Of a stretch of 22,785 nucleotides of DNA, positions 12,608 through 21,847 are shown piece after piece. Position numbers and translations under genes: made by a program. Origin of the DNA: Lobulomyces angularis. Lineage: Eukaryota > Chytridiomycota > Chytridiomycetes > Lobulomycetales > Lobulomycetaceae. The notes beneath the pieces were generated by a model, which was not told the origin of the DNA, did no database searches, and saw nothing but the letters and a program-made list of their open reading frames with translations. Every line of letters begins with the position of its first letter. Positions within the stretch are counted from its first letter, which is position 1. Where the stretch lies: NCBI GenBank assembly GCA_027604685.1, contig JADHYX010000306.1, forward strand, positions 1 through 22,785, written 5' to 3'.

Positions 12608-15600
12608 ATGCAGGTTTCTCATAAAGTAATACCTCCTTTTGGAACATCAGCGGATCTTCCCCGGCCAAATGACAGAAGTAATGTTTTAAAATTAGAACTA
12701 AAGAATGAGATGCAAAACTTTCTTCTTTCTCAAGCTGAACAAAATCCAAGGTGAGTTAAAATTAGGTTTTTAACTAATTAACAATAAAAAGAAAACAAAA
12801 TTAACTTTATGTTAAAAAAAGAAAGAAGTTTATAAATTTTAATTATATTTAATTTTATTTTTTTGGAATTTTTATAGATTACGAAGATTACAGCAAAAGC
12901 AGAAAGAAGATTCCAATTTAGGAAGTCAAAATGTATTTGGAAACCGAATTTCAGATAATAACCATTCCAAACAGCAACCGAATTTACATATTAGCAATAA
13001 CAACAGTAACCGAAGTTTACCCCAACAACAGCAGTATCAATATCCTGAAGAACGTCCAAATTTTTCAAGGTATAATTTTTATCAACAAAACTTTATTTAA
13101 ATTCAAATATTTAAGTGCACCAAATTTTGGTAAGTTCCCCCAGGAACATCAGTCTTACAACCATCATACCAGGAGCAGTTACAACAATTCTCCAATTAAT
13201 CGTGATAGATATCATTATGATGACTCTTCTAGGTATCCCCCACCAAGGCATAACTATGAAAATTCTTACCTTGATCAAAACTATATGGTACTACATAATC
13301 TAAATATTATAGATAAATTTATTATTACAGGGAGAACGACGCCGGAGTGAAAATGACAATTATCGCAATATCTACAATGGAGACGGCAGACCGAACGATC
13401 CTTATGGTAAAACTTTATAATTGACTGTTTTTTTTAAATTTTAAAAATATGAAATAACTGATTATTCAAAAATTTCTTCACTTTAGCCCCAAGACCTATG
13501 GAAAATTACTATCATGGACCACCTTCTCCAACCCATTACGTATCACCGCCTAGAATGGTAAAATGTTTATTAAATCTTACTTCAATACTTATATCTTATT
13601 CAGAACCATCCAGAGAACAATCCAGGTTTTTTGCCTCCATCTTCTCGTGATGTAAAAAAGTATTTTTGATCTTTAATTTTATATTTGATCTAGTATAGAA
13701 ACGACTATAATCAAGTTCCCAATACAACACAAGATGAAAATCACACCAGTCGAAATACCAACAACTGCAATGTAAATGATGCAACTAATGCAACTGGATG
13801 GGGTCCAAGCAGCAATCGAAGCGTTCTTGATCAAGCGAATGTAATGATACTAGATAAAAAATATTTATTTCTTTTATTTCTTTTATTTCTTTATTAGAAA
13901 AAACAAGAATATTTAAGGCAGTTAGGTACGTTTTTTCTTTTTCCTCATAAAGAATTAATTTAAAGACTTATAACGTAGATGAACAGGTTAGACAGAAACA
14001 AAATCAAAAGCAAAGAGAAAAGGCCTCTCAACAAAAAGTAGAAATAATGGTAAGATATTTATCAAGTCTTCTAAAAAATTTTATCGTTTTTTTGTTTATG
14101 TTTAGAATATGAATCAGGAAATTGCCTCTCCTTGGGGTAAAGTACTTATTGAAAAGACGGGTAGAAGAATGGTATTACAAAACTTTTAAAAGATTAAATT
14201 TTAAAGATAAAAAAAAAAACTCTAAAAACAACAGTATAATCAGCAGCAGCAACAACCACCAGTGCCCCAACCTTATAATGAGATGAAAAATCCTACGTAT
14301 CAACAGTACATTGAATCTCTCACAGCAAACCATCCACCAAATATTAATAATCAGTCTCCACCTAGAAGCAATTTTCTGGAGCAGCTGCAAAGTATGGCAG
14401 CTGTTAAGGATGATGTTAGTTTAAACTATCCCGCTTCATTTGAAGCGCCGTTTAATTTGTAAGCAATCTTTTTTTTTTTTTTTTTAATATTTATATATTA
14501 TTTGCCTTCCTTTTTTTTATTTTTTAACAGGAATTCATCCAGCCCAGTTCCAAATGCATTTGGACAAACATTGGCAATTCAGCAATTTCCTCAACAAAAT
14601 AATCATTCTGCGACTTCTTCACATTTAAATAATCCGCCATCACGTAATAAATTTTTTTTTAAAAAAAATTTTTTTAATGAATTAAAATAATTCAAAAAAA
14701 AAAAATTAAAATAATCAGAGCAGATCAGTTATTCTAGAGGACAAGCTAATTTTGAAAATCTGTCATCTTGGCAGAGAGATGAAGTTTTACAAAAGCAGAA
14801 ACAAATAGCAGAAACACAGGTAAAATAAATTAAAAAAAAAAAGTTGTGAAACCAATGTCTTCATTTATCTACTTGTATATTTTTTAGTTCATTTTAAAAC
14901 AACAAATAGCAGAAAAAGAAGCAGAAAAGGCAAGGCAAGAAGCACAAAGAAAATTGGAGGAAGAACGGGAACAGTTAAAGTTATTAAAGGATCAGGAGCT
15001 CCTCAAAGAACGATACAAACGAGAACTTGAAGAGGCAAAAAAAGCAGAGGTAAAAAATAAAATCAAGATTACAAAGCTTTATTTATTCTTATTTTTATTT
15101 TTATTTTTATATAATCTTTATAGGAAGAAGCAAGAATTGAAAATGAAAAAGCTATACAATTAAAAAAAGAAAAAGAAAGACTAATGGAGGAAAAATATAA
15201 CCAAGCACAAAATGAAACATTACTTGATAAACAAAAAAAAAGAAGAGGGGGTAACAAAGTATTAGATATTGAAGTTGGCAATGAAAATCATAAAATGGGC
15301 GAAGAATTCATTTTTAGGTCAAATTCACCACCAGTTCCAACTTTGCAAAAAAAAAATAAGGAAGAGGTTAAAAATAATGAAGAAATATATAGATCAAATT
15401 CTCCACCTATTCCTACTGTTAAAAAAAAACTGGAAGAGGAGGCAAATGTAAAAAGAAGCAAAACACCAGAAGAAAATCATTTCAGGTCAAATTCTCCACC
15501 GATACCAGCTCTTCGTAATAAAGGTGAAAAAAAAAAGGAAGCAGAAAATCCAGTAGAAGAAAAAAGGAATAGAGAAGAGAGTGTAAAAATAAACCAAAAG

Positions 15601-17271
15601 AAAAAAGAATTGAAAGTAGAAAAACCAAAGGAAGATCAATCAGCCGTATTACAGCAATTATTAAATATTCAGAAAGTATTGATTTGGTGTAAATAATAGT
15701 TTTATTTATGTATTTTTTTTTTTTCATTATATAGGAATTGTTATGTGAATCGGAAAAAGTTCAGACTGAATTAAAAAAACCAATTTCGCCAAAAGCATTT
15801 GAAAAAAAAAAAAAGATTGAAGATTTAAATAAAAAAATTTTTAAATTTATACAAAATGATGAAATAAATACAAAAAAAAAATTTGATCAAGAAGAGAAAG
15901 AAGAAGAATTTAAGGTCAATTACAGTAGTAGAAAAAAACAAAAAGAATATAGTTTTTTTCCTGAATTGGATGGAGAAGAACTCAACGAAAATGACAATAA
16001 TAAATTGTTTAAAGTTGATAAAAAGAGTTTAAATGAATTATTACCCAAAACCGATTTTCCTCCAAATCCATCTCCAATACCCCAAGAACCAACCAAATCT
16101 AGGTAAAGAATTATTTTTTTTGTTTTTTTACTGGTGTCCATTTAATTTCTTTTTTTTTTTTTTTAAGTGTTTTGGAGCGACAAAGAATTTTGTTGATGCA
16201 ACAAGAAAAAGAATTAGAAGAGTTAAGATCAAAAGGAGAAGATTTATTTATTAGCGAAAAAAATGACGCAAATTTTAAAAAAAATAAAAATAAAAAAAAT
16301 TTAAAGGAAGAAGTTTTGTTAAACGACTTTGTTGAAAATTTTAAATTTCAAGTTGATGAAAAATTTCCTTATAGTATAAATCAATTAAGAAAAGATGTTG
16401 AAGTAAAAAAATACAAAAAAATATAAAAAAAAAAATTTTAAGATTATTTATTGTTTTTTAGGAAGAAGCATTGATTAGTGAATCAAAGCTAATTTTTTCA
16501 AGAAAAAATGACGAGTTTAATTTTGACGATGTAGAATTTTTATCTAGACCTAGCACCGTTGGAAACAAAACGAAGACCAATTTACTGCACAGTCTTCGCC
16601 CAAGGACATTTGATTCGGTTTTGTTAAACAATAGTAACACTATGAATTTTGTTGATTCTTTAAAAAGTGAAGTAAAAAAAAAAAAATTACTAAAAGATGA
16701 GGAAAATTTTTTTTTTGATGATAATTTAAAAAATGAAGTATCTTTTTTGGATGAAAAAAAAAAAAAGAATGGATTAATGTAAAAAAATTTTAACTTCTTT
16801 TTTTTTTTTAATTTTTTTGTTATAATATAGATTTGATGATTTAAATTTAAACTTTGAAAAGAGAAAAAATTCAGCAAAAGAAAAAAAAAGTAAAAGACCA
16901 AATTCAAGCACCTCTACGTTAAATCTAAACTCTATAGAAAATTTGAACGAAAAGAGACTTTTAAAATTGAGTGAACTGGAAAAAAATAGTTTTAAAAAAA
17001 AAATTAATTTTAATGATAAAAATAACTGGGAAGAAACTGATATTATTACTTCTTTTTTGAAAAGGGTATAAAAAAAAAAAAAAAAAAAAAATTTAATAAA
17101 CTGATATAAATTTTTTATTTTTTTTTTTGTTTATCTTAGGAGAGTGAATTTAAATCAAGACCAGGAAGTAGATCTTCCTTGTTTAAAGAAAAAAATTTAA
17201 AATTGGAAAGTGATTCTAGTTTAAAAGATTTAGGAATTGGAAGAGGAGGAATAGATTTATTTCCTAATTAA
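12608..17271 (+). CDS. CSPP1-like centrosome/spindle pole/ciliary protein
   Basis: Twenty exons: 12608-12750, 12878-13069, 13116-13287, 13331-13406, 13487-13557, 13604-13651, 13694-13840, 13898-13925, 13979-14049, 14106-14171, 14235-14458, 14531-14643, 14719-14819, 14888-15049, 15124-15675, 15735-16102, 16168-16402, 16462-16778, 16831-17065, 17140-17271; every junction is in phase, product about 1150 residues. Residues 1-280 are disordered, rich in Asn, Gln, Pro. A short coiled coil (about 284-316) leads into SPWGK near 324; a long coiled coil (485-580, REQLKLLKDQELLKERYKRE) follows; three repeats of RSNSPP(V/I)P(T/A) start near 603, 628 and 659; then LERQRILLMQQEKELEELR and a Lys/Asp/Ser-rich tail. 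Coiled coil, PWGK, coiled coil, SPP-x-P peptides is the order I know from animal CSPP1, a microtubule-binding centriole and ciliary-tip protein. Start: the first ATG after an in-frame TAA at 12569; an earlier spliced start is possible. Exon 8 is only 28 nt. Confidence 0.72.
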
Positions 17272-17521
17272 AAAAAAAATAAAAACATGAAACTTTATTA
17301 CCAATTTTTTTTTCACGTTTTTTTTTTACCTTGTATAAATTTTTAATTTAAGAGATATATTTGTAATTTTTTTTTATTTTTTTTTTAACTTTAATTAGTA
17401 TCTTATATAGTATAGTGTTTGGGTATTATCTTTTTGAGCAATAAACATTCAAAAAAAACCAAATACCAATTAAAATTAAAGAGCAAAAAACTAATTAGGA
17501 AAAAACCTATGGTTTACCATC

Positions 17522-18515
17522 TTAAATAAATTGGTCTAACTCCGTACAGTAAGGCATTTCAACTACATCCTTTAAATTTAAAGTAGCAACGTCATCCCTA
17601 TTCCATAATCTTTCAAGTGATACAACACCATTCAGTGTTTGCTTACAATTTTCGTTTTTACAACAAAGCAATCCATGAACTGTTACTAAATTTCCTTTTT
17701 TACTGAAGTAAGGGTGTTGTCTTTTTTTAAATCCTAATACCACTTTCATTAAAATGTTAGTGTCGAATCGAATATGTCTTGGTGTAGTTGAAGTAGATAA
17801 TGGAAATACATTAAACTGTCTTAGTTGATGTTGTTGATACAATAAACCAAGTTTATAATACCGTTCAAAGTATTTAAAAGAACTTTGAACATCATAAGGT
17901 ACAGAATTTTTTTCAATTGTTTCAGGTAATATGTTTCTTAAAAGATTAACAAAACTAAGCTCATATGCATTCAACTCAATGCTAACTGTAATCTTTTCCA
18001 AAATTATCTTTTGCACTAGCCTATTTCTTGCTTGTAAAGCTTTTATCCAATCTCTTCTTAGCATGTTTTCAGGTATTAAATGAAATTTTTTTTTGAATAA
18101 TCAAGTTTGAAATGAATTTTTTTAGTTTAGAAACAAAATGTCCTTGAATTGTTGACAGTATAATTTGTAAATATTTTATTAGCTTGATACAAAGCGATTT
18201 GATCAAAGTACTTGACATTTTCTAGTATGTAGCCAAATTCAGTTTTATATTTTTCAATATATTCCATTGGTAATTCGTTAATAATAGAAATTTATCCTGA
18301 ACTAGTTTTTATTTTTATTGATTGATTTAAAAACATGTATATTTTTGTAAAAAATCAACATTAATCATACTCCATTTGTTTTGGTTAGGGTAGTTTAAAA
18401 TAAAATACTTAAAAAAATGAGTTGTATGAATAGTTATTCGATATGCAGTGTAAATTAAATTTTCCATTTTTTCAAATTGATTAGATGTTCCAATAAATAC
18501 ACTAGTAAACTTGGT
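17522..18515 (-). pseudogene. Broken, internally deleted Fanzor (eukaryotic TnpB-like) gene
   Basis: Fanzors are RNA-guided nucleases carried by eukaryotic mobile elements. Right to left, three open blocks lie in three different frames: 18515-18327 (62 codons, with IYTAYRITIHTTHFFKYFIL), 18267-18127 (46 codons, MEYIEKYKTEFGYILENVKY, TAA), and 18064-17522 (180 codons). The last contains QFNVFPLSTSTTPRHIRFDT, typical of the conserved segment before the catalytic domain in fungal Fanzors, then after only about 25 residues VHGLLCCKNENCKQ (half of the zinc ribbon) and LWNRDDVATLNL, the RuvC-III motif with its Asp. The segment that should lie between them, carrying RuvC-I Asp and RuvC-II Glu, is missing, so nuclease activity is not expected. 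Blocks 2 and 3 are separated by a TAA and a frame change near a run of nine A (minus strand). I could not join the blocks by plausible introns. The family call rests on remembered motifs. Confidence 0.62.
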
Positions 18516-18575
18516 TTTATTTTACAGGAATGTTTTTGCATTTAGCACAGTTTCAATTAAAAAAGTTTATTTTTT

Positions 18576-18677
18576 CTTCTCCATTTATTGTTTTTTTTCT
18601 AAACTTTTTCTTCTCCAGTTATAGTTTTTTTTCTTAACTTTTTCTTCCCCATTTTTTGTTTTCTTTTTAAAAATTTT
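18576..18677. repeat. Three tandem copies of a 34-bp unit
   Basis: Units at 18576-18609, 18610-18643 and 18644-18677 each begin CTTC(T/C)CCA, continue through a T run and end AACTTTTT or a variant. Units 1 and 2 differ at few positions; unit 3 is more degenerate. The period is not a multiple of three and no frame is open, so this is non-coding. It lies about 60 bases upstream of the Fanzor relic in that gene's orientation. Confidence 0.75.
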
Positions 18678-19499
18678 GCAATCATTGAAGTTTTTAATAA
18701 ATATTATTGTACGTTCAAAAAGATAATGCGCTATATAAATATATGTTTTTGAATAAAAAAGTTTTCTTTCTTTTTTCTAAAAAAAAAGCAAGAAAAAATT
18801 TATTAAGCAAAATTATTATTCAAATTCAGGGGATTAAATCACAGTACAAAAGAAGAAGAAAGTGTTGAAAAAAAAAAGAATTGCTGGTAATAGCTATAGT
18901 AATTTAATATAGTTTTATTTGATAAAAATTTTTCGTGGACTCTTTATGTTGTTTCAATGAGAAATGAATAAAGAAAAAAAAAGAAGTTTCTTAATGTTTT
19001 TCTTAATAACTTTATTATTTTAAAAATCCAAAGATAAGTAAGAATTATACTAAATTCATAGTACTTTTAATGTACATTCTGATCACATGATTACAATTAT
19101 AGATTTTCTTCGATTCATTGTGAAATCATTTATTGAAATACGTATAGGATAGGAATTATTATTACGTATGTTATTTATTGAAAATACAGTTCAGTAGTAA
19201 GCTTTACTTTGACTAAAATTAATGCACTAAATCAATTTTTGAAACAAAAAAGAACTCGAAAGTGGTAATTGTTGAAATTATAGGAGAAAATTTTATGAAA
19301 AAATTTTAACGTCATAGTGACTATATTTACAAATGACAACAAAAAAAAATAAAATTGTTAAAATTTATAGTTCCAATCAACAAAGGAAATTTCATCTAGG
19401 TGCTAAATACTTACTAACTGGTGTATTAATATATCAAAAAAAATGAGAAATCCCTAGTTATAAAAATTTTGCTGGCTAACTCCACTCTTAACTCCTGTA
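18678..19499. other. AT-rich stretch without recognisable genes
   Basis: No open frame of note on either strand and no tRNA-like T-loop. I see only A and T runs and slightly less AT-rich patches (19070-19280). Given its neighbours it may be decayed transposon sequence, but nothing in it shows that directly. Confidence 0.5.
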
Positions 19500-19502
19500 G
19501 TG

Positions 19503-19600
19503 CAATGGGAAATCATTCAAAATAATCTGAAATTATGGAGTGAATTTAACTCAATGAAGTTGAGTTGAGGGCACTGTGATATTGGAAAAAAAAATGAACA
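19503..19600 (-). mobile_element. Possible scrap of a DDE-type (Tc1/mariner-like) transposase
   Basis: On the minus strand the residues ISQCPQLNFIELNSLHNF precede a TGA. Tc1/mariner and related DDE transposases carry S-P-x-L-N-P-I-E in front of their last catalytic Glu, and CPQLNFIEL fits with one substitution (Phe for Pro). Upstream the frame dissolves into low-complexity pyrimidine sequence; downstream the frame stops. If real it is a short decayed fragment. A hairpin, AACTCAA (19548-19554) against TTGAGTT (19560-19566), lies inside it. Confidence 0.28.
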
Positions 19601-19795
19601 ATGAAAGAAGAAAAAAAAATGAAGAGAAAAAAAAAATGAAGAAAAAAAAAAGGAAAGAAAAAGAAAAAAGTAAACAATGAAAAATGAAATAGAAAAAGAA
19701 AAAAAATGAACAATGAAAAATGAAAAGAAAAAAATAAAAAAGGAACAATGAAAAATGAAAAGAAAAAAATAAGAAATAAAAAAAGGAATCAAAAT
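19585..19795. repeat. Purine-rich low-complexity tract with GAACAATGAAAAATGAAAAG repeats
   Basis: About 210 bases of almost only A and G on the plus strand, broken by isolated T (ATGAA words) and a few C. The unit GAACAATGAAAAATGAAAAG recurs at about 19706 and 19742, each followed by A-rich sequence. It lies downstream of the lyase gene and creates long artificial open frames on the minus strand (Phe/Ser-rich), which I do not accept as genes. Confidence 0.75.
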
Positions 19796-20017
19796 ATCAA
19801 ATTTTTTTGTAAAGACTTTATTTTTTAAATTTTTTTTTTTTTTTATCTAAAATTAAACCAAGAAAAGAAAGCTGTAATATTTATATGTAAAAAAAGGAAA
19901 TATTAATAGAGTAATTATATATATAAAGATGAAAAAAAAAAAAATTAAAAAAAAAATTATTATTATATATGAGATATTGAAAAAAATTATTTCTATTGAT
20001 TGATACTTTATAAATAT
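19796..20017. other. 3' flank of the lyase gene
   Basis: AT-rich with T and A runs and a TATATATA stretch at about 19917-19924. No gene seen; transcription of the lyase gene (minus) must terminate in or beyond this stretch. Confidence 0.4.
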
Positions 20018-21291
20018 TTATTTGGTGTGAGTAACACTTAGAGAGTGAATGGTCATTTCGTTGACTGTTGTCTTGCATCCACTAGTGTTTTGAGCGTATG
20101 CACCCATTTTAAAGTAGGCATCATTTGAATCGAAAGGTAAGTTACCGTTGGCTTTTCCATTAAAGTAGAAGGTAAATTTACCATCGACAAATTTAAATTC
20201 AATATCGATTTTGGTTCCAAGTTTATAGTTTTCATCTTGAGGAAGAGCAATTAATTTTGATCCACCATTTGAAAAGATGAGTTGTAATCTTTTCATAAAT
20301 GGTTTTCCATCTTTGACTTTGGTGTCATAATCAGAGTAGTATCTTAAGGAAATGATTTCTTCACCAGAGTTTGTTTTAACTTGACCAACAATGATTCCTC
20401 CACCTTTGATGTTGTTTGTTGAACATCCGGAGGCAACTTTGTTGATAGTAATGGAAGCTTTCATGCTGTGAGTACCAGTTCTATAGTCCCAAGCAGCTTG
20501 AGCATTTGATGAACCTTTTTGGTATTCACGAAGTTCGCTTCTTGGAGCACTACCACCAGCAGCACCGATTTCGTCAGAGATATCCATGGTTAATACTAAA
20601 CCATTTGAAGTTTTTTTGAAAATTTCGTAACCCTTGGTTGGTGATTTTACAACAGAGGTTCCATCTAATTTTGGAGGGTAGACCCAATGTTTGAATCCAC
20701 CACTTTCACCTCTTTGATCTTTTGGGTTAGGAACTTGTAAAAGCCAGTAGGATAAGTCAATTTTTGAGTTTGATTTTGGACTGTCTTCTTGAGGAGCACT
20801 AGTTTGAGATACATCACCGGTGGTGCCGGTAGGATCTTCAGTAGGAACAGAGGAGTCACCACCGGAAGAACCGTTAGAGTTGTCAAGTTCGGAGGTATCG
20901 GTACCAGTAGCAGCAGGGGCATCATCTTTTGGTTTTTTAGTTTTAGTAGCTTTTGGTGTTTTGGTCTTTTCGGTTTTTGATTCTTTAGTTTTTGGTTCTT
21001 TAGTTTTTTCAGTCTTTGAGGTTTTAGTTACTTCAGTAATTGAAGGAGAAGATTTAGAGGTCTTTGTTTCTTTTGAGGCTTTAGTAGAGGTAGGTTTAGA
21101 TTTTTTATCTTCTTTATTTTTTTTTTCATCATCAGATTTATTAGAACCTAATGCTGGAGTTGGAGTAGATTTTGAGGTTTTAGAAACTTCTTTTTTGTCA
21201 GAATTGTCACTTTTAGGAAAAGGAACAGCTATTTTCAAGATAAAAAAAAAAAATTAGAAAAAGCAGAAACGATGATTGAGGTGAATTTCAT
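20018..21291 (-). CDS. Secreted polysaccharide lyase, PL7-like (alginate lyase 2 fold), with Lys/Ser/Thr linker
   Basis: Beta-elimination of an anionic polysaccharide (alginate, glucuronan or similar), outside the cell. The clean frame runs from 21238 to TAA at 20018 (406 residues, no introns). An ATG at 21291 starts a secretory-type peptide (MKFTSIIVSAFSNFFFF) that joins this frame only if a run of 12 T (minus strand, 21242-21253) is one base longer. Residues 10-160 are a low-complexity linker of Lys, Ser, Thr, Pro (EKTKEPKTKESKTEKTK), probably O-glycosylated. The lyase domain starts near 161. PL7 motifs: RSELREY at 233-239, GQVK at 285-288, YFKMGAYAQ at 375-383. The middle motif in PL7 is Q(I/V)H; here His is Lys, so the enzyme may be inactive or differ in mechanism or substrate. 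Codon use is richer in C and G than in neighbouring genes. PL20 or another lyase of the same fold is possible. Confidence 0.85.
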
Positions 21292-21420
21292 TATTTTAGT
21301 TTTATATAAAAAAAAATTCTAAAGGTTTATCTTTTTTGAGATTCTTTTGAAAAGAGGTTGAGGTTGAAAAAGAAAAAAAGAAAGAGAAAGAGAGAGAGAA
21401 GAGATAGAAAGAAGATAAAA
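21292..21420 (-). promoter_or_regulatory. CT-rich upstream region of the lyase gene
   Basis: In gene orientation, about 70 bases of nearly pure pyrimidine (CTTTCTATCTCTTCTCTCTC and flanks, 21360-21420) lie 70-130 bases upstream of the ATG at 21291. Such CT-rich blocks are common in front of strongly expressed fungal genes; that role is inferred. A TATATAAAA word at 21300-21308 is too close to the ATG to be an ordinary TATA box. Confidence 0.45.
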
Positions 21421-21775
21421 AAAAAAACTTTTCTAATTTATATTTTTATTTTTTTTTTTCAAGGGAAAAAAGTAGGTTTTTATAGAATAAATTTCCAGCA
21501 TTCTGAGTTAAAAAAAAAAAACAAAATTCAAAAAACAAAAATTAACCTTCAGTCCCTAGGAGTGGCTAAAGTTTTTTTTTTTTTTTTAACACTTTTTTTT
21601 TTATAATTTTATAAAATTATAATTTTAATTAATTAAAAAAAATTTTTTTAATAAAAAAAAAAAATTTAAAAAATTCCTACAATTTAAAAAAAAAAAAATT
21701 ATAAAAAAAAATTTACTTTTCAAAATTTGCAGTGAAAAAGTTTACCTCGGCTAGAAATCACGGTGCGGCGTTTTA
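21421..21775. other. Homopolymer-rich intergenic stretch
   Basis: Mostly A and T runs. A GC-richer word (CAGTCCCTAGGAGTGGCTAA, 21550-21569) stands alone without a frame. From 21705 a plus-strand frame without ATG is open to TGA at 21894-21896 and covers the structured island described separately; the minus strand is also open over much of it, so I do not call a gene. Confidence 0.4.
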
Positions 21776-21847
21776 TGTAACATTCACCTCGCTAACTCTA
21801 GAAGATGGCTGTTGGGCAATGCCCACTGCCACTCTGCAACTGTTACA
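21776..21847. other. GC-rich island able to form a closed 72-nt structured RNA (strand unknown)
   Basis: TGTAACA at 21776-21782 pairs perfectly with TGTTACA at 21841-21847. Inside, TGGC (21806-21809) pairs with GCCA (21828-21831) and GGGC (21814-21817) with GCCC (21821-21824), giving a nested hairpin with a three-base loop. The island is nearly half G+C in surroundings far poorer in G+C. Minus-strand TTGCAGAGTGG fits the A-box pattern of RNA polymerase III genes at all but one position. There is no T-loop (GGTTCGA) and no 7-base anticodon loop, so it is not a normal tRNA. A decayed tRNA or SINE, another small RNA, or an unrelated insertion all remain possible. Confidence 0.35.

Noticed and set aside
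17522..18515. Fanzor-like blocks as exons of an intact spliced gene
   Set aside because: I tried donors and acceptors between the three blocks; none gave a phase-consistent join without meeting a stop, and the catalytic core is absent anyway.
19517..19792. Minus-strand frames rich in Phe and Ser
   Set aside because: They are the antisense reading of a purine-rich low-complexity tract.
20820..21257. 145-codon plus-strand frame opposite the lyase linker
   Set aside because: It is the antisense shadow of the Lys/Ser/Thr-rich linker; the lyase strand carries recognisable domain motifs.
21776..21847. tRNA gene on either strand, suggested by a perfect 7-bp end pairing and 72-nt length
   Set aside because: The inner hairpin has a three-base loop instead of a seven-base anticodon loop, there is no T-arm consensus, and the last 17 bases before the closing helix cannot form a T stem.
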